Shown: piece by piece, positions 1 through 7,401 of the stretch | Position numbering within the stretch: the stretch's first letter is position 1 | Layout: each line of letters starts with the position of its first letter | Source of the DNA: Verrucomicrobiia bacterium | GTDB taxonomy: Bacteria > Verrucomicrobiota > Verrucomicrobiia > Verrucomicrobiales > DEV007 | Assembly: GCA_030425385.1 (NCBI GenBank) | Contig: JAUIAH010000024.1 | Span: 52,249 to 116,248, forward strand | Length of the DNA: 64,000 nucleotides | Direction of reading: 5' to 3' | Translations under genes and position numbers: made by a program | Notes under the pieces: generated by a model | Told to the model about the DNA's origin: nothing | The model's database searches: none | The model's input: only the letters and a program-made list of their open reading frames with translations

Positions 1-38
1 GAAATGAATCAGCAATATTGTTAGCACAGCACACTTCC

Positions 39-76
39 AAGGGCCCGTTCTCCGCGAGGAGGACGGGCCTTTCTTG
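39..76 (+). terminator. Rho-independent terminator of a gene left of the window
   Basis: A GC-rich inverted repeat (AAGGGCCCGTTCTCC, GCGA loop, GGAGGACGGGCCTTTCTT) has one mismatch in the stem and ends in a T-rich tail. It most likely ends a plus-strand transcript that enters from the left edge, since no gene precedes it inside the window. Confidence 0.7.
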
Positions 77-134
77 TGCGAAAGAGAGGCAAAGTCTTGC
101 CAAGTGAGCGAAAGCGCTGACATTATCGCCAGGC

Positions 135-1091
135 ATGCTTCATTATCTGCCAGGGTTTTCGTGGTCGGTGGCGCTCTGCGCATGGCTACTGAGTGTTTCG
201 CTCACGTGGGCTGGACCGCCGAACACGACTGCGATCACGCGGCTTCAGATCTACCTCGACAACCATCATTTCAGTCCAGGCCCAATCGATGGTCACTACG
301 GCACGTTTACCAAACGCGCATTGGCCTACTACAACACCCGCGAGGGCCGCTCGCCATTGGACTGGCAGACAGTGCTCTCCAAAGCCGAGCGCGAGATTCC
401 TTTCGTGGTCGTGACGCATCGTTTGCAGCGGAGTGAATGGAAATGGGTGGGTGACGTGCCAGACGATCTGGCGGCGCAAGCCAAGCAGACGTCGCTCCCC
501 TACACTTCCATTAAGGAGTATCTAGCAGAGCGCTATCATGCAACGGTGCCATTCCTGCAACGGCTCAACCGCCGCAAGGATCTCGATTTCCTTCAGCCGG
601 GTGATTTGGTCGTGGTGCCGAATGTGAAGGACGTGTTTCGAATAGAGGCGGTGCGCGCTCTGCGGCGTCCTCGGGGGCAGGTCCAGACGGAACGCTATGT
701 GTTCGTCGACACGGCGAACCGCATGGCGAGCATTTGCCGAGGAACGACCTTGTTAGCAGCCTTCCCCATCACGCATGGGCGGGAACGCTTTGTGCCTCGG
801 GGGCAATGGAAGGTGCAGAATCTGGTGGCCAACCCGAGCTTCCGCTGGGACGAACGGATGCTGAAAGAAGGCGAGCGGAGCACGGACTTTCACACGCTGC
901 CACCCGGTCCGAATAACCCAGTGGGAGTCCTCTGGATGGGGATTAGCAAGAAAGGCATTGGACTGCATGGGACGAATGCCCCAGAGACGATCGGGCGGTC
1001 GCTCAGCGCCGGTTGTGTGCGCTTCACCAACTGGGACGCCATGCGCTTGCCCAAATACCTCGGAGTGGGTTCCGAGGTGATTGTGCGTTAG
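135..1091 (+). CDS. Exported L,D-transpeptidase (YkuD) with peptidoglycan-binding and LysM-like segments
   Basis: Probably forms 3-3 cross-links in peptidoglycan, or attaches proteins to it, in the periplasm. Residues 1-26 form a signal peptide ending TWA. Residues about 32-68 match the PG_binding_1 pattern (LQIYLD..., GPIDGHYGTFTKRAL). Residues about 122-164 look like a LysM motif (LNRRKDLDFLQPGDLVVVP). The YkuD domain fills about 186-318 and carries the catalytic signature HGTNAPETIGRSLSAGC, with His278 and nucleophile Cys294 followed by VRF. The protein is 318 residues, normal for a family member with two cell-wall-binding modules. It is transcribed alone, downstream of the terminator at 39-76 and convergent with the next gene. 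No ribosome binding site decides the start; the signal peptide beginning at this ATG does. Confidence 0.9.
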   Translation: MLHYLPGFSWSVALCAWLLSVSLTWAGPPNTTAITRLQIYLDNHHFSPGPIDGHYGTFTKRALAYYNTREGRSPLDWQTVLSKAEREIPFVVVTHRLQRSEWKWVGDVPDDLAAQAKQTSLPYTSIKEYLAERYHATVPFLQRLNRRKDLDFLQPGDLVVVPNVKDVFRIEAVRALRRPRGQVQTERYVFVDTANRMASICRGTTLLAAFPITHGRERFVPRGQWKVQNLVANPSFRWDERMLKEGERSTDFHTLPPGPNNPVGVLWMGISKKGIGLHGTNAPETIGRSLSAGCVRFTNWDAMRLPKYLGVGSEVIVR

Positions 1092-1117
1092 ATGGATGGT
1101 TAGAGTTGCTGAAAGTC

Positions 1118-2716
1118 TCAGCGCAACCCATCAGCCGCGATGCGAAATCCGCGGCTCATGGTGCGTTTGCCAGGATCGGGTAACCGATGGTGCGTGAGTT
1201 CCAGGGACTCTTTGGTGAGGAAGGAGGCGCCCTTCACGATAGGGCGTTCGGCTGAATCCTCCTCACCGGGAGACGTGCCGAAGGTGAGCGTCCATTCGGA
1301 CACATTGCCAGCCATGCCCCGGATGCCATAGGGACTGACATCCCCCTCAACTTGGTCGACAGGATTCCACGCATTGTAGCCATCCTGGTGGCCTCCGCTC
1401 CCCGTTGCTTCCGCATAGTCGAGCCCTGTGTTGGCTTTGCGAGGATCGGCATCGTTTCCCCAGGGAAAGAGATTCCCGGATGTGCCCCGCGCCGCTTTCT
1501 CCCACTCGGGAGCGGAGGGAAGCCGTCCGTTGCGCCAGCGCGCGTAGGCGTAGGCGTCCCACCAATCCACGCCGACGACCGGGCAGTTCAGGTTGATGGG
1601 ATGCCCGCGATGAGCTCGATTAGCCTTGGCCGCGGTGTAGTAGCTTTCCCAATCCAGGGGAACGTGATCGGTCTTGGTGGCAGGTTGATCTGCGTGATCG
1701 AAGGCTTTGCTAGAACCGATCGCGGTGAGAAACGTGGCATATTGGTGGATGGTAATCTCATACTGAGATAGCCAGAAATCGGGAAGATCTATCGATTCGC
1801 CGGTGTGATAGATGAAGGGGCCCGCTGGCACTTTCACCATGGGATTCTCCACTGGCGTTATGGGGCGATTCCAGACAAACCAGAAAGCCGCTGCCCCAAG
1901 GGCGAGCACGAAGAGGAGCATGACCAGAAGCTTGGAGAATGCCGTCGAGGCTCGTTGTGCATGCCGTAACGCCTCCGGTTCGATGCTGGAGGTGATCGAT
2001 GCCGATCCAGTGGGCTTGCCGGTGGCCAACGTGACCGGAGGCTGAGAGGTCACCTGCATGGCGATGTTGCAATTCCGTTGGAGATCGCGCCAATCGCGAA
2101 AGACCTGTTCATGATCGGGATCGAGTCGGGCAAAGAATCGCCTCACCTCAGGGGAATGCGTATCGTCCGCCCGGAGAAGTCGCCAGAAGCTGTGACGGAT
2201 TGCTTCCAGTGAATGTGTGAAAGTGCTAGGGTCTGTGGTCTCGGCGATCGCGAGATTCGCCATGTAGGGTTCCTCATGAATGAGGACGAGCGCCTCGGGT
2301 TGAAAGGCGCGATAGCCTAACTGATGGTCCTCGTAGTAGAGAAAGGTCTCACATACCGTCTTCAGCAGCGTCCAGACAAAGGAGAGGGGAAAGCGGTGAC
2401 CATCCTCACGGAGTGCGACGATGTCCTGCCCGGCGACGACCTCCCGGGCATAGAAGACGAGGCCGTCCTGTGTGTTCGCTTCGTAAACGGCGGCGATGCG
2501 AGGATGGGTGACGCTGGCTTTGGCCCGTATGTCGGCCTGGAATGCGGCGACGGCCGACGGATCACCGCAGCGATGGGGCTTGAGAATCACCAAGGCCGCG
2601 GGACGATCAATCGAGACTTGGCGCGCGACGAACGTCTGCGTGTCGTCCGTCTCATGGAGGGACTCGAGGATCTCGTAGTCCCCTAGTTGGCGTGGTGGAA
2701 ACGCTGCCATGGGCAA
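1118..2716 (-). CDS. Membrane-anchored pseudokinase fused to an FGE/sulfatase-modifying-factor-like domain
   Basis: Residues about 12-230 resemble a Ser/Thr protein kinase. The ATP lysine may remain (VILKP, Lys46), but the HRD catalytic loop reads YRAFQPEAL and no DFG is visible, so catalysis is unlikely. One membrane helix lies at about 262-284 and is followed by an FGE/SUMF1-type domain at 291-532, recognised from VPAGPF, CPVVGVDWWDAYAYARW, RLPSAPEWEKAARG, FPWGN, GMAGNVSEW and RGFRI. The C-terminal segment where active formylglycine-generating enzymes carry their cysteine pair reads KGASFLTKESLELTHHR and has no cysteine. Both enzymatic domains therefore look degenerate, which suggests a sensor or scaffold with an extracytoplasmic lectin-like head. 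It begins 3 bases after the upstream gene ends, so the two are probably co-translated. Confidence 0.85.
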   Translation of the reverse strand: MPMAAFPPRQLGDYEILESLHETDDTQTFVARQVSIDRPAALVILKPHRCGDPSAVAAFQADIRAKASVTHPRIAAVYEANTQDGLVFYAREVVAGQDIVALREDGHRFPLSFVWTLLKTVCETFLYYEDHQLGYRAFQPEALVLIHEEPYMANLAIAETTDPSTFTHSLEAIRHSFWRLLRADDTHSPEVRRFFARLDPDHEQVFRDWRDLQRNCNIAMQVTSQPPVTLATGKPTGSASITSSIEPEALRHAQRASTAFSKLLVMLLFVLALGAAAFWFVWNRPITPVENPMVKVPAGPFIYHTGESIDLPDFWLSQYEITIHQYATFLTAIGSSKAFDHADQPATKTDHVPLDWESYYTAAKANRAHRGHPINLNCPVVGVDWWDAYAYARWRNGRLPSAPEWEKAARGTSGNLFPWGNDADPRKANTGLDYAEATGSGGHQDGYNAWNPVDQVEGDVSPYGIRGMAGNVSEWTLTFGTSPGEEDSAERPIVKGASFLTKESLELTHHRLPDPGKRTMSRGFRIAADGLR

Positions 2717-2719
2717 ACG

Positions 2720-3889
2720 CTAGTCGCCGAAGAGGGTGGCGTCCAGTTCCGTCTGATCTTCCTCCTCGGAGAGCAGTTCGACGAGCACGCGTGGTTCCAC
2801 GAGAACGTCTTGGATCTCATCGCGGTAGTAGAGTTTCACGACGTAGCCGAAGAATTTCCGGTCAGAGCCATCGTCCATGTGAGGGATGTGATAGGTGACA
2901 TCGAGCAATTCCTCCTCAGGATTCTTGTAATCAGGATTCTCAGAACGCCAGGGGTTGACCTCTTCCACGGGAGGCTGCGCGCCGTCGCAGGGCAAGATCT
3001 CAGACGCATTCACAAGGTCGTAGAAGTAGATGTAGGGGACGACGGCATGGGGATCGATCTCTTCTCCGGCTTTGGCGCGGATACTCAAGGATAGCTTGAC
3101 AGTGCGATTGCCCTCCGCGTCGGAATCGAGTTCCGCAAACGCTGGGCCAATGCTGAGGGGGCGATGGGTGAGACCTCCAGGGTGGTTCTCTGGAGTGGTG
3201 CCATTGAGATAATGCAAGGCTAAGTTGGCGAGTTTCCCGGCGCGTTGATCCATGGCCGCGACGCGTTGGAAATATTCTACTGCCCGACGTTTGTTGCCTA
3301 ACTTATCGAGAAGAATGCCAAAGCGATAGAGCACTGCGGGGTGGTTGGGTTCTAGCTTATTGGCGAAATCCAAATGACGCAGGGCTGCGATGATGTCCTG
3401 ATCGGCTTCCTTCCTCCGGGCAAGGGCAAATTCCTGCTCGGCGGCCGAGATCTGAAGTTTAGGGACGCCATCTTCATCGAAAGCGGCCGCAAGGCGTTCG
3501 GCTTCTTCCAATTCCTTCGTGCTGGGAATCTCGTCCATCCGCGGAGGTGGCGGTGGGATCTGCGCTGCCATCAACGCCTCGTCATTCTCGACGGAAGGGC
3601 GAGGCGTGCCGAACGGATTACGCGTCGTGGGAAGAGGAAAGACCTTATCGGCCAGGCGGCGTCGGCGCTCAAGACGTTCCTGTTCGGCCAGCGCGGCCTC
3701 CGCTCTCTCAAGGGCCGCCTCTGCCTCCATGGTTTCGGCGTGGGCGCGCGCCGATCGGTGCTTCGCTTCAAAGAGAGCATAGCCAAGCACGCCACCGACG
3801 ATGAGGAGAAGCAGCCATGGCACCAGCCAGGCGACACTCCCTGCAGAGGACGAGGACTCGGGATCGGCGGGCGGAGACGGTTCGTTCAT
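2720..3889 (-). CDS. Single-pass membrane protein with a coiled coil and TPR-like repeats
   Basis: Function unknown. A Pro/Ser-rich N-terminus precedes one membrane helix (about residues 19-41, VAWLVPWLLLLIVGGVLGYAL). An Ala/Glu/Arg-rich coiled coil follows at about 45-85, then a proline-rich linker (PPPPPRMDEIP). The middle (about 150-225) has TPR-like helices such as AALRHLDFANKLEPNHPAVLY and KRRAVEYFQRVAAM. The C-terminal 150 residues are mainly beta-type and carry no motif I recognise. It lies directly upstream of the pseudokinase/FGE-like gene with a 3-base gap, so the two products may work together at the membrane. The ATG at 3889 is the only start upstream of the membrane helix. Confidence 0.8.
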   Translation of the reverse strand: MNEPSPPADPESSSSAGSVAWLVPWLLLLIVGGVLGYALFEAKHRSARAHAETMEAEAALERAEAALAEQERLERRRRLADKVFPLPTTRNPFGTPRPSVENDEALMAAQIPPPPPRMDEIPSTKELEEAERLAAAFDEDGVPKLQISAAEQEFALARRKEADQDIIAALRHLDFANKLEPNHPAVLYRFGILLDKLGNKRRAVEYFQRVAAMDQRAGKLANLALHYLNGTTPENHPGGLTHRPLSIGPAFAELDSDAEGNRTVKLSLSIRAKAGEEIDPHAVVPYIYFYDLVNASEILPCDGAQPPVEEVNPWRSENPDYKNPEEELLDVTYHIPHMDDGSDRKFFGYVVKLYYRDEIQDVLVEPRVLVELLSEEEDQTELDATLFGD

Positions 3890-3989
3890 GAGCGCGGTGG
3901 AAGGAGGAAATTACTCTGTTGCCAGAAGGCGTCAATCTCCCCCTCGTCCGCGAGTTTGACAAATGATCGGCACCTGCTCTTCTAGCACG

Positions 3990-5147
3990 ATGGAAACCGT
4001 TAGACTAGGACTGGTCGGCCTCGGCAATATGGGGCGTGCACACAAGGCAAATATCCTTGCTGGCAAGGTGAAAGGGTTAGAGATCACGGCAGTGTGTGAC
4101 CTCGCTCCCGCATTGGAAGGCGTGGAAGAAGGCCTGGCCAAGTTCACGGATGCCGGGGAAATGATCGCTTCTGGAAAGATTGATGCGATTCACATCGCCA
4201 CCCCGCATCCATTTCATTGTGCGATCGGTTGCCAGGCCTTGGAAGCGGGCTTGCACGTGATGATGGAGAAGCCTCTGGCCGTGCACAAAGCGGAGTGTGA
4301 GCAATTGATCAATGCCTACTCGGACAAATCGAAAGTCTTTGCGGCCATGTTCAATCAACGGACAGATCCTCTCTATCGGAAACTCAAAGATCTCATTGAT
4401 TCGGGTGAGCTGGGTGAGATCCGGCGGGTGCAATGGAATGTCACGGATTGGTTTCGGAGCCAAGAGTATTATGCCTCTGGTGGTTGGCGGGCCACCTGGA
4501 AGGGAGAAGGCGGCGGCGTCCTGCTCAACCAATGCCCCCATAATCTCGATCTCTTCCAGTGGATGTTCGGCATGCCCCAGGAGGTGCACGGTTTCTGTAA
4601 CTTCGGACGCTATCACCAGATTGAAGTCGAGGATGATGTTAGTGCCTATTTCCGATATGCCAATGGGTGCAACGCCCTCTTTGTGACGTCGACTGGTGAG
4701 GCCCCAGGCGTGAATCGCTTGGAGGTCGTGGGCGAGCAGGGCCTGATCACGGTCGAAGACGGGCAGATTCGATTCCTACGTAATCGCGTGCCCATGAGCC
4801 AATTCAGCGACGAGACATTATCATCCTTCGGCAAACCTGAAGTGTGGGAAGCGTCAGTGCCTGTGTCAGGAGATGCAGGGCAGCATGTGGAGATCTTACA
4901 GAATTTCACGAATGCTATTCTCCATGGAGAAACGCTTATTTCTCCAGCAGTCGAAGGCATCCATTCCGTCGAGTTGGCAAATGCGGTCCTCTATTCGGCC
5001 TGGATGAATGAGACCATCGCCTTGCCCCTGGATTCCGGGGCCTATGCGAAGGAACTGCAAGATCGCATCGAGGGGTCGACGTTCAAGAAACGCGAGCCGC
5101 GCCAGACAGGAGGCGCCTCCTCTGACGATTTCGCCAAGAGTTTTTAG
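3990..5147 (+). CDS. Gfo/Idh/MocA-family NAD(P)-dependent oxidoreductase
   Basis: Probably oxidises or reduces a sugar, inositol or related polyol in the cytoplasm; the substrate cannot be read from sequence. The N-terminal Rossmann fold shows GLVGLGNMGRAHKANI, followed by the family-typical EKPLAVHKAECEQL, whose EKP lysine is usually the catalytic or cofactor-contacting residue. The C-terminal half is the alpha/beta substrate domain, with GGWRATWKGEGGGVLLNQCPHNLD including the conserved substrate-side histidine. Length (385 residues) is normal. I prefer the ATG at 3990, which puts the Rossmann strand at residues 4-9; an in-frame ATG at 3963 would add nine unlikely residues. The last 48 bases of this gene, from 5099, are repeated at 5542. 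Confidence 0.88.
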   Translation: METVRLGLVGLGNMGRAHKANILAGKVKGLEITAVCDLAPALEGVEEGLAKFTDAGEMIASGKIDAIHIATPHPFHCAIGCQALEAGLHVMMEKPLAVHKAECEQLINAYSDKSKVFAAMFNQRTDPLYRKLKDLIDSGELGEIRRVQWNVTDWFRSQEYYASGGWRATWKGEGGGVLLNQCPHNLDLFQWMFGMPQEVHGFCNFGRYHQIEVEDDVSAYFRYANGCNALFVTSTGEAPGVNRLEVVGEQGLITVEDGQIRFLRNRVPMSQFSDETLSSFGKPEVWEASVPVSGDAGQHVEILQNFTNAILHGETLISPAVEGIHSVELANAVLYSAWMNETIALPLDSGAYAKELQDRIEGSTFKKREPRQTGGASSDDFAKSF

Positions 5148-5155
5148 GGCTGGGT
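5099..5155 (+). repeat. 57-bp direct repeat, copy 1 (3' end of the oxidoreductase gene)
   Basis: This stretch is identical to 5542-5598 except for one base (A at 5106, G at 5549). It covers the last codons and stop of the oxidoreductase gene plus about 8 bases beyond. Inside it is the perfect 14-base palindrome AGGAGGCGCCTCCT. The two copies enclose 386 bases that hold a small membrane-protein gene. Confidence 0.95.
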
Positions 5156-5184
5156 GGTTAGTGATAGATAGGGGACGCTCACGC

Positions 5185-5568
5185 ATGTTAGAGCTTGTTG
5201 GGTGGGGTGCCGTGATTGCTTCCTACTTCGCGATTGCGATTTGTGGATACGCGTCCCTCGGGAAGGAGGCGAAAGCTTCTCAATCCCGGTTCGTCGCGGC
5301 AGTCCTGGGATCATGCTTCAGTTTGCTCATCCTCAGTGGTATTGCCTCCCAATGTTTCAGCTTAGCGGAACTCCAAACAATGAGGGAAATTGGATCGCTC
5401 AATGAAGACCAGATGCTACCCGACATGCCCAATCTGTTCTCTGGGGGATTTCTGATTGGGACAACCTTGTTCTTCACTGGCCGAACCGTTGCTAAGAAGA
5501 CTTCTCGTGGTACGCCGCAGGATTCTGATGGTAGCAATGAAGCGCCAGGCAGGAGGCGCCTCCTCTGA
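5185..5568 (+). CDS. Small three-helix membrane protein of unknown function, enclosed by a direct repeat
   Basis: A 127-residue protein starting at MLELVGWGAV, with three hydrophobic segments: about residues 4-24 (VGWGAVIASYFAIAICGYA), 33-55 (FVAAVLGSCFSLLILSGIA) and 82-98 (FSGGFLIGTTLFFTG). I do not recognise the family. The gene sits between the two copies of a 57-bp direct repeat, and its own last codons (APGRRRLL then stop) are written by the second copy. Its native C-terminus may therefore have been replaced when the duplication formed. The reading frame is open further upstream into the oxidoreductase gene, but this ATG is the one that starts a membrane-protein pattern. No clear ribosome binding site. 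It could be a remnant. Confidence 0.55.
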   Translation: MLELVGWGAVIASYFAIAICGYASLGKEAKASQSRFVAAVLGSCFSLLILSGIASQCFSLAELQTMREIGSLNEDQMLPDMPNLFSGGFLIGTTLFFTGRTVAKKTSRGTPQDSDGSNEAPGRRRLL

Positions 5569-5598
5569 CGATTTCGCCAAGAGTTTTTAGGGCTGGGT
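5542..5598 (+). repeat. 57-bp direct repeat, copy 2
   Basis: Second copy of the segment at 5099-5155, with one mismatch. It overlaps the end of the small membrane-protein gene in a different reading frame from that used in copy 1, so the same bases encode different residues in the two places. Confidence 0.95.
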
Positions 5599-5636
5599 CA
5601 GTCAATACGGCGGAAACGTCAGGATGACCCTGCGAA

Positions 5637-5652
5637 GTCACACAAATGTGAC
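5637..5652. promoter_or_regulatory. Perfect inverted repeat upstream of the 5700 gene, possible operator
   Basis: GTCACA, CAAA, TGTGAC is a perfect 6-base dyad about 50 bases upstream of the next start codon. A second small dyad, GGTTG...CAACC, ends at 5700. The first resembles a CRP/FNR-type half-site arrangement, but the spacing and length are not diagnostic. Confidence 0.3.
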
Positions 5653-5699
5653 GTGAAGGACCTTCCTCGGGTGGTGGCTCTGTGGTTGCTTAACCAACC

Positions 5700-6251
5700 A
5701 TGATTTCAACAACTGCACCAAGTATTGAGGAAATCGGTGCTTATGAGAGCCTGATCGCGGATATCCTTGTGACGCGTTCTCTCCTCTTCTCAATCGTGGG
5801 CTTGGGAGGTGAAGGGAGAGAATGGATGCGCCGCCTTCCAGAGGACGGCTTTGCCACTGTGGGAATCGAGACGCAATCAGATCAAGCGTATCGAGAACCA
5901 ATGGCGTCGTCCATGGTGCGTGTGAGCGCTGAACTTGAGGATATCCGCGGCGCGGATGTCGTCATTGATACGCGCGGGTTCCCTTGCGAGCGGACGTTGG
6001 TACCCTTGCTTCCCCATGTGAAGCGTGGCCAGGTATTGTGTTTTATCACTCAGAAGCAAGCGGAGCCAGCATGCGTGACGTCCCTCGCCGAATCGCTAAA
6101 GCTGTCTGGACGTCAATTGGGTCATGATGTCTTTGTCGTCCAACGGCCGCCGCTGGGCCGTGCCGATGCGGTCTGTCCAAGCGGACTCACCCCTGCCTGC
6201 ACGCGGATTGCTACGGCTTTGGAGACGCACGTCTTCAGCAAGCTGGCCTGA
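5700..6251 (+). CDS. Hypothetical protein with a Rossmann-like N-terminal half
   Basis: A 183-residue soluble protein with no signal or membrane segment. SLLFSIVGLGGEGREWMRRL at about residues 28-47 has the beta-strand/glycine-loop/helix look of a dinucleotide-binding fold, and IRGADVVIDTRGF plus VKRGQVLCFITQ would fit later strands of such a fold. This is loosely reminiscent of the N-terminal domain of nucleotide-sugar dehydrogenases, but the protein is far shorter and no catalytic cysteine motif is seen. It stands alone on the plus strand between the repeat region and the next gene. I do not assign a function. Confidence 0.6.
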   Translation: MISTTAPSIEEIGAYESLIADILVTRSLLFSIVGLGGEGREWMRRLPEDGFATVGIETQSDQAYREPMASSMVRVSAELEDIRGADVVIDTRGFPCERTLVPLLPHVKRGQVLCFITQKQAEPACVTSLAESLKLSGRQLGHDVFVVQRPPLGRADAVCPSGLTPACTRIATALETHVFSKLA

Positions 6252-6332
6252 TTCAACGGATTCAACGGGGGCTCCAACAATCTTGCCTTCTGCCAGGGAA
6301 GGCGATAGCGTTCCCCTTTGGTCGTTGATGCC

Positions 6333-7394
6333 ATGAAACTCGCTTTGACTCTTTCGCTTGGAGGTGCCCTTGCCATGTTGGCAGTGCTCACCGTCTTCTT
6401 CCAGAAATCTGCCGATCGCATTGCCGCAGGACCCTTAAAACCGCATGGAGGTGACATCTCGCCGCATGTGCCTCTGCCAGAGGGGCAGCCGGGACCCAGT
6501 CGCTCTCCGCATTCTCCCTTGCTCCCCGATCGTGCACGGGCCCTGAGAGCGATGGATGCCGCGACGCCAGGGATGGCCTACGAGGAGAGAGAAGAAGCAT
6601 CAGAATGGGAAACCAATGAGGAGGTGGCAGAAGCGGATTCTCTTGAGTCCTCCGATGAGGGGGTGTTAGAATCGAATGGAGATGGGGCCGCTCCTGTCCC
6701 TACGGCGGACGTGGAACCGTATGAAGTGGCCTGGACAGGCAACCGGTTGTCGGTTCCGCCAAGCAGTGGTGGTGGATTGGGATCGACCGTGGTGGGTGAT
6801 CTCGTCCCACTCGTCACCGCATTGCCCGAAGCCCTGTTCGAAGGAATCAAGCGGCCCATCAAACTGGAGAATTTGGAGCCGGTGGAGCGAGAGCAGCCGC
6901 CTTTGCTCGTGCCGCGCGGCGTGCGCTTATTGTCAGAGGGCAAACCAGTGATTTCCAGTGATCCCGCGCCGACGATCGGCGCGCTCGCCTACCTCACAGA
7001 CGGAGACAAGGGCGCAGCGGATGGCCGTTATGTTGAGCTGGGGCCACGCAAACAATGGGTGCAGATTGACTTAGAGCATGTGTCAGAGCTCTACGGTATT
7101 TGGATCTGGCACTATCACAAGAACCCTCGTGCCTACATTGACGTGGTCGTGCAGGTTTCCAACGACGCGCATTTCTCGCCAGAGGCCACCGCTACCATCT
7201 ACAATGCGGATCATGACAACACCTGTGGCTTCGGCCCTGGACGACACATGACCTATGTGGAAACACACCGTGGCCGCGTGGTGGATGCGGGCGGTCTCGG
7301 GGCGCGCTATGTGCGGCTCTACAGCAATGGGAACACCTCCAACGACATGAATCACTACGTTGAAGTCGAGGTCTGGGGCCTCTCAGGCGCGTGA
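6333..7394 (+). CDS. Membrane-anchored protein with a C-terminal discoidin (F5/8 type C)-like domain
   Basis: Residues 1-25 (MKLALTLSLGGALAMLAVLTVFF...) form a signal anchor or uncleaved signal. Residues about 30-150 are acidic, proline/serine-rich and probably disordered. The last 140 residues resemble a galactose-binding/discoidin-like beta-sandwich: LTDGDKGAADGRYVELG, WVQIDLEHVSELYGIWIWHY, DVVVQVSND, and a closing GARYVRLYSNGNTSND...VEVEVWG. Such domains bind carbohydrate or mediate surface contacts outside the membrane. The ATG at 6333 is preferred because it begins the hydrophobic signal; an upstream TTG would add five residues. It converges with the MscS-type gene with only 7 bases between stop codons. 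Confidence 0.75.
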   Translation: MKLALTLSLGGALAMLAVLTVFFQKSADRIAAGPLKPHGGDISPHVPLPEGQPGPSRSPHSPLLPDRARALRAMDAATPGMAYEEREEASEWETNEEVAEADSLESSDEGVLESNGDGAAPVPTADVEPYEVAWTGNRLSVPPSSGGGLGSTVVGDLVPLVTALPEALFEGIKRPIKLENLEPVEREQPPLLVPRGVRLLSEGKPVISSDPAPTIGALAYLTDGDKGAADGRYVELGPRKQWVQIDLEHVSELYGIWIWHYHKNPRAYIDVVVQVSNDAHFSPEATATIYNADHDNTCGFGPGRHMTYVETHRGRVVDAGGLGARYVRLYSNGNTSNDMNHYVEVEVWGLSGA

Positions 7395-7401
7395 ATCTCT
7401 G

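Noticed and set aside
1118..2716. FGE-like domain as the activator of the sulfatase at 49961-51358
   Set aside because: The catalytic cysteines are missing and the genes are 47 kb apart with no link.
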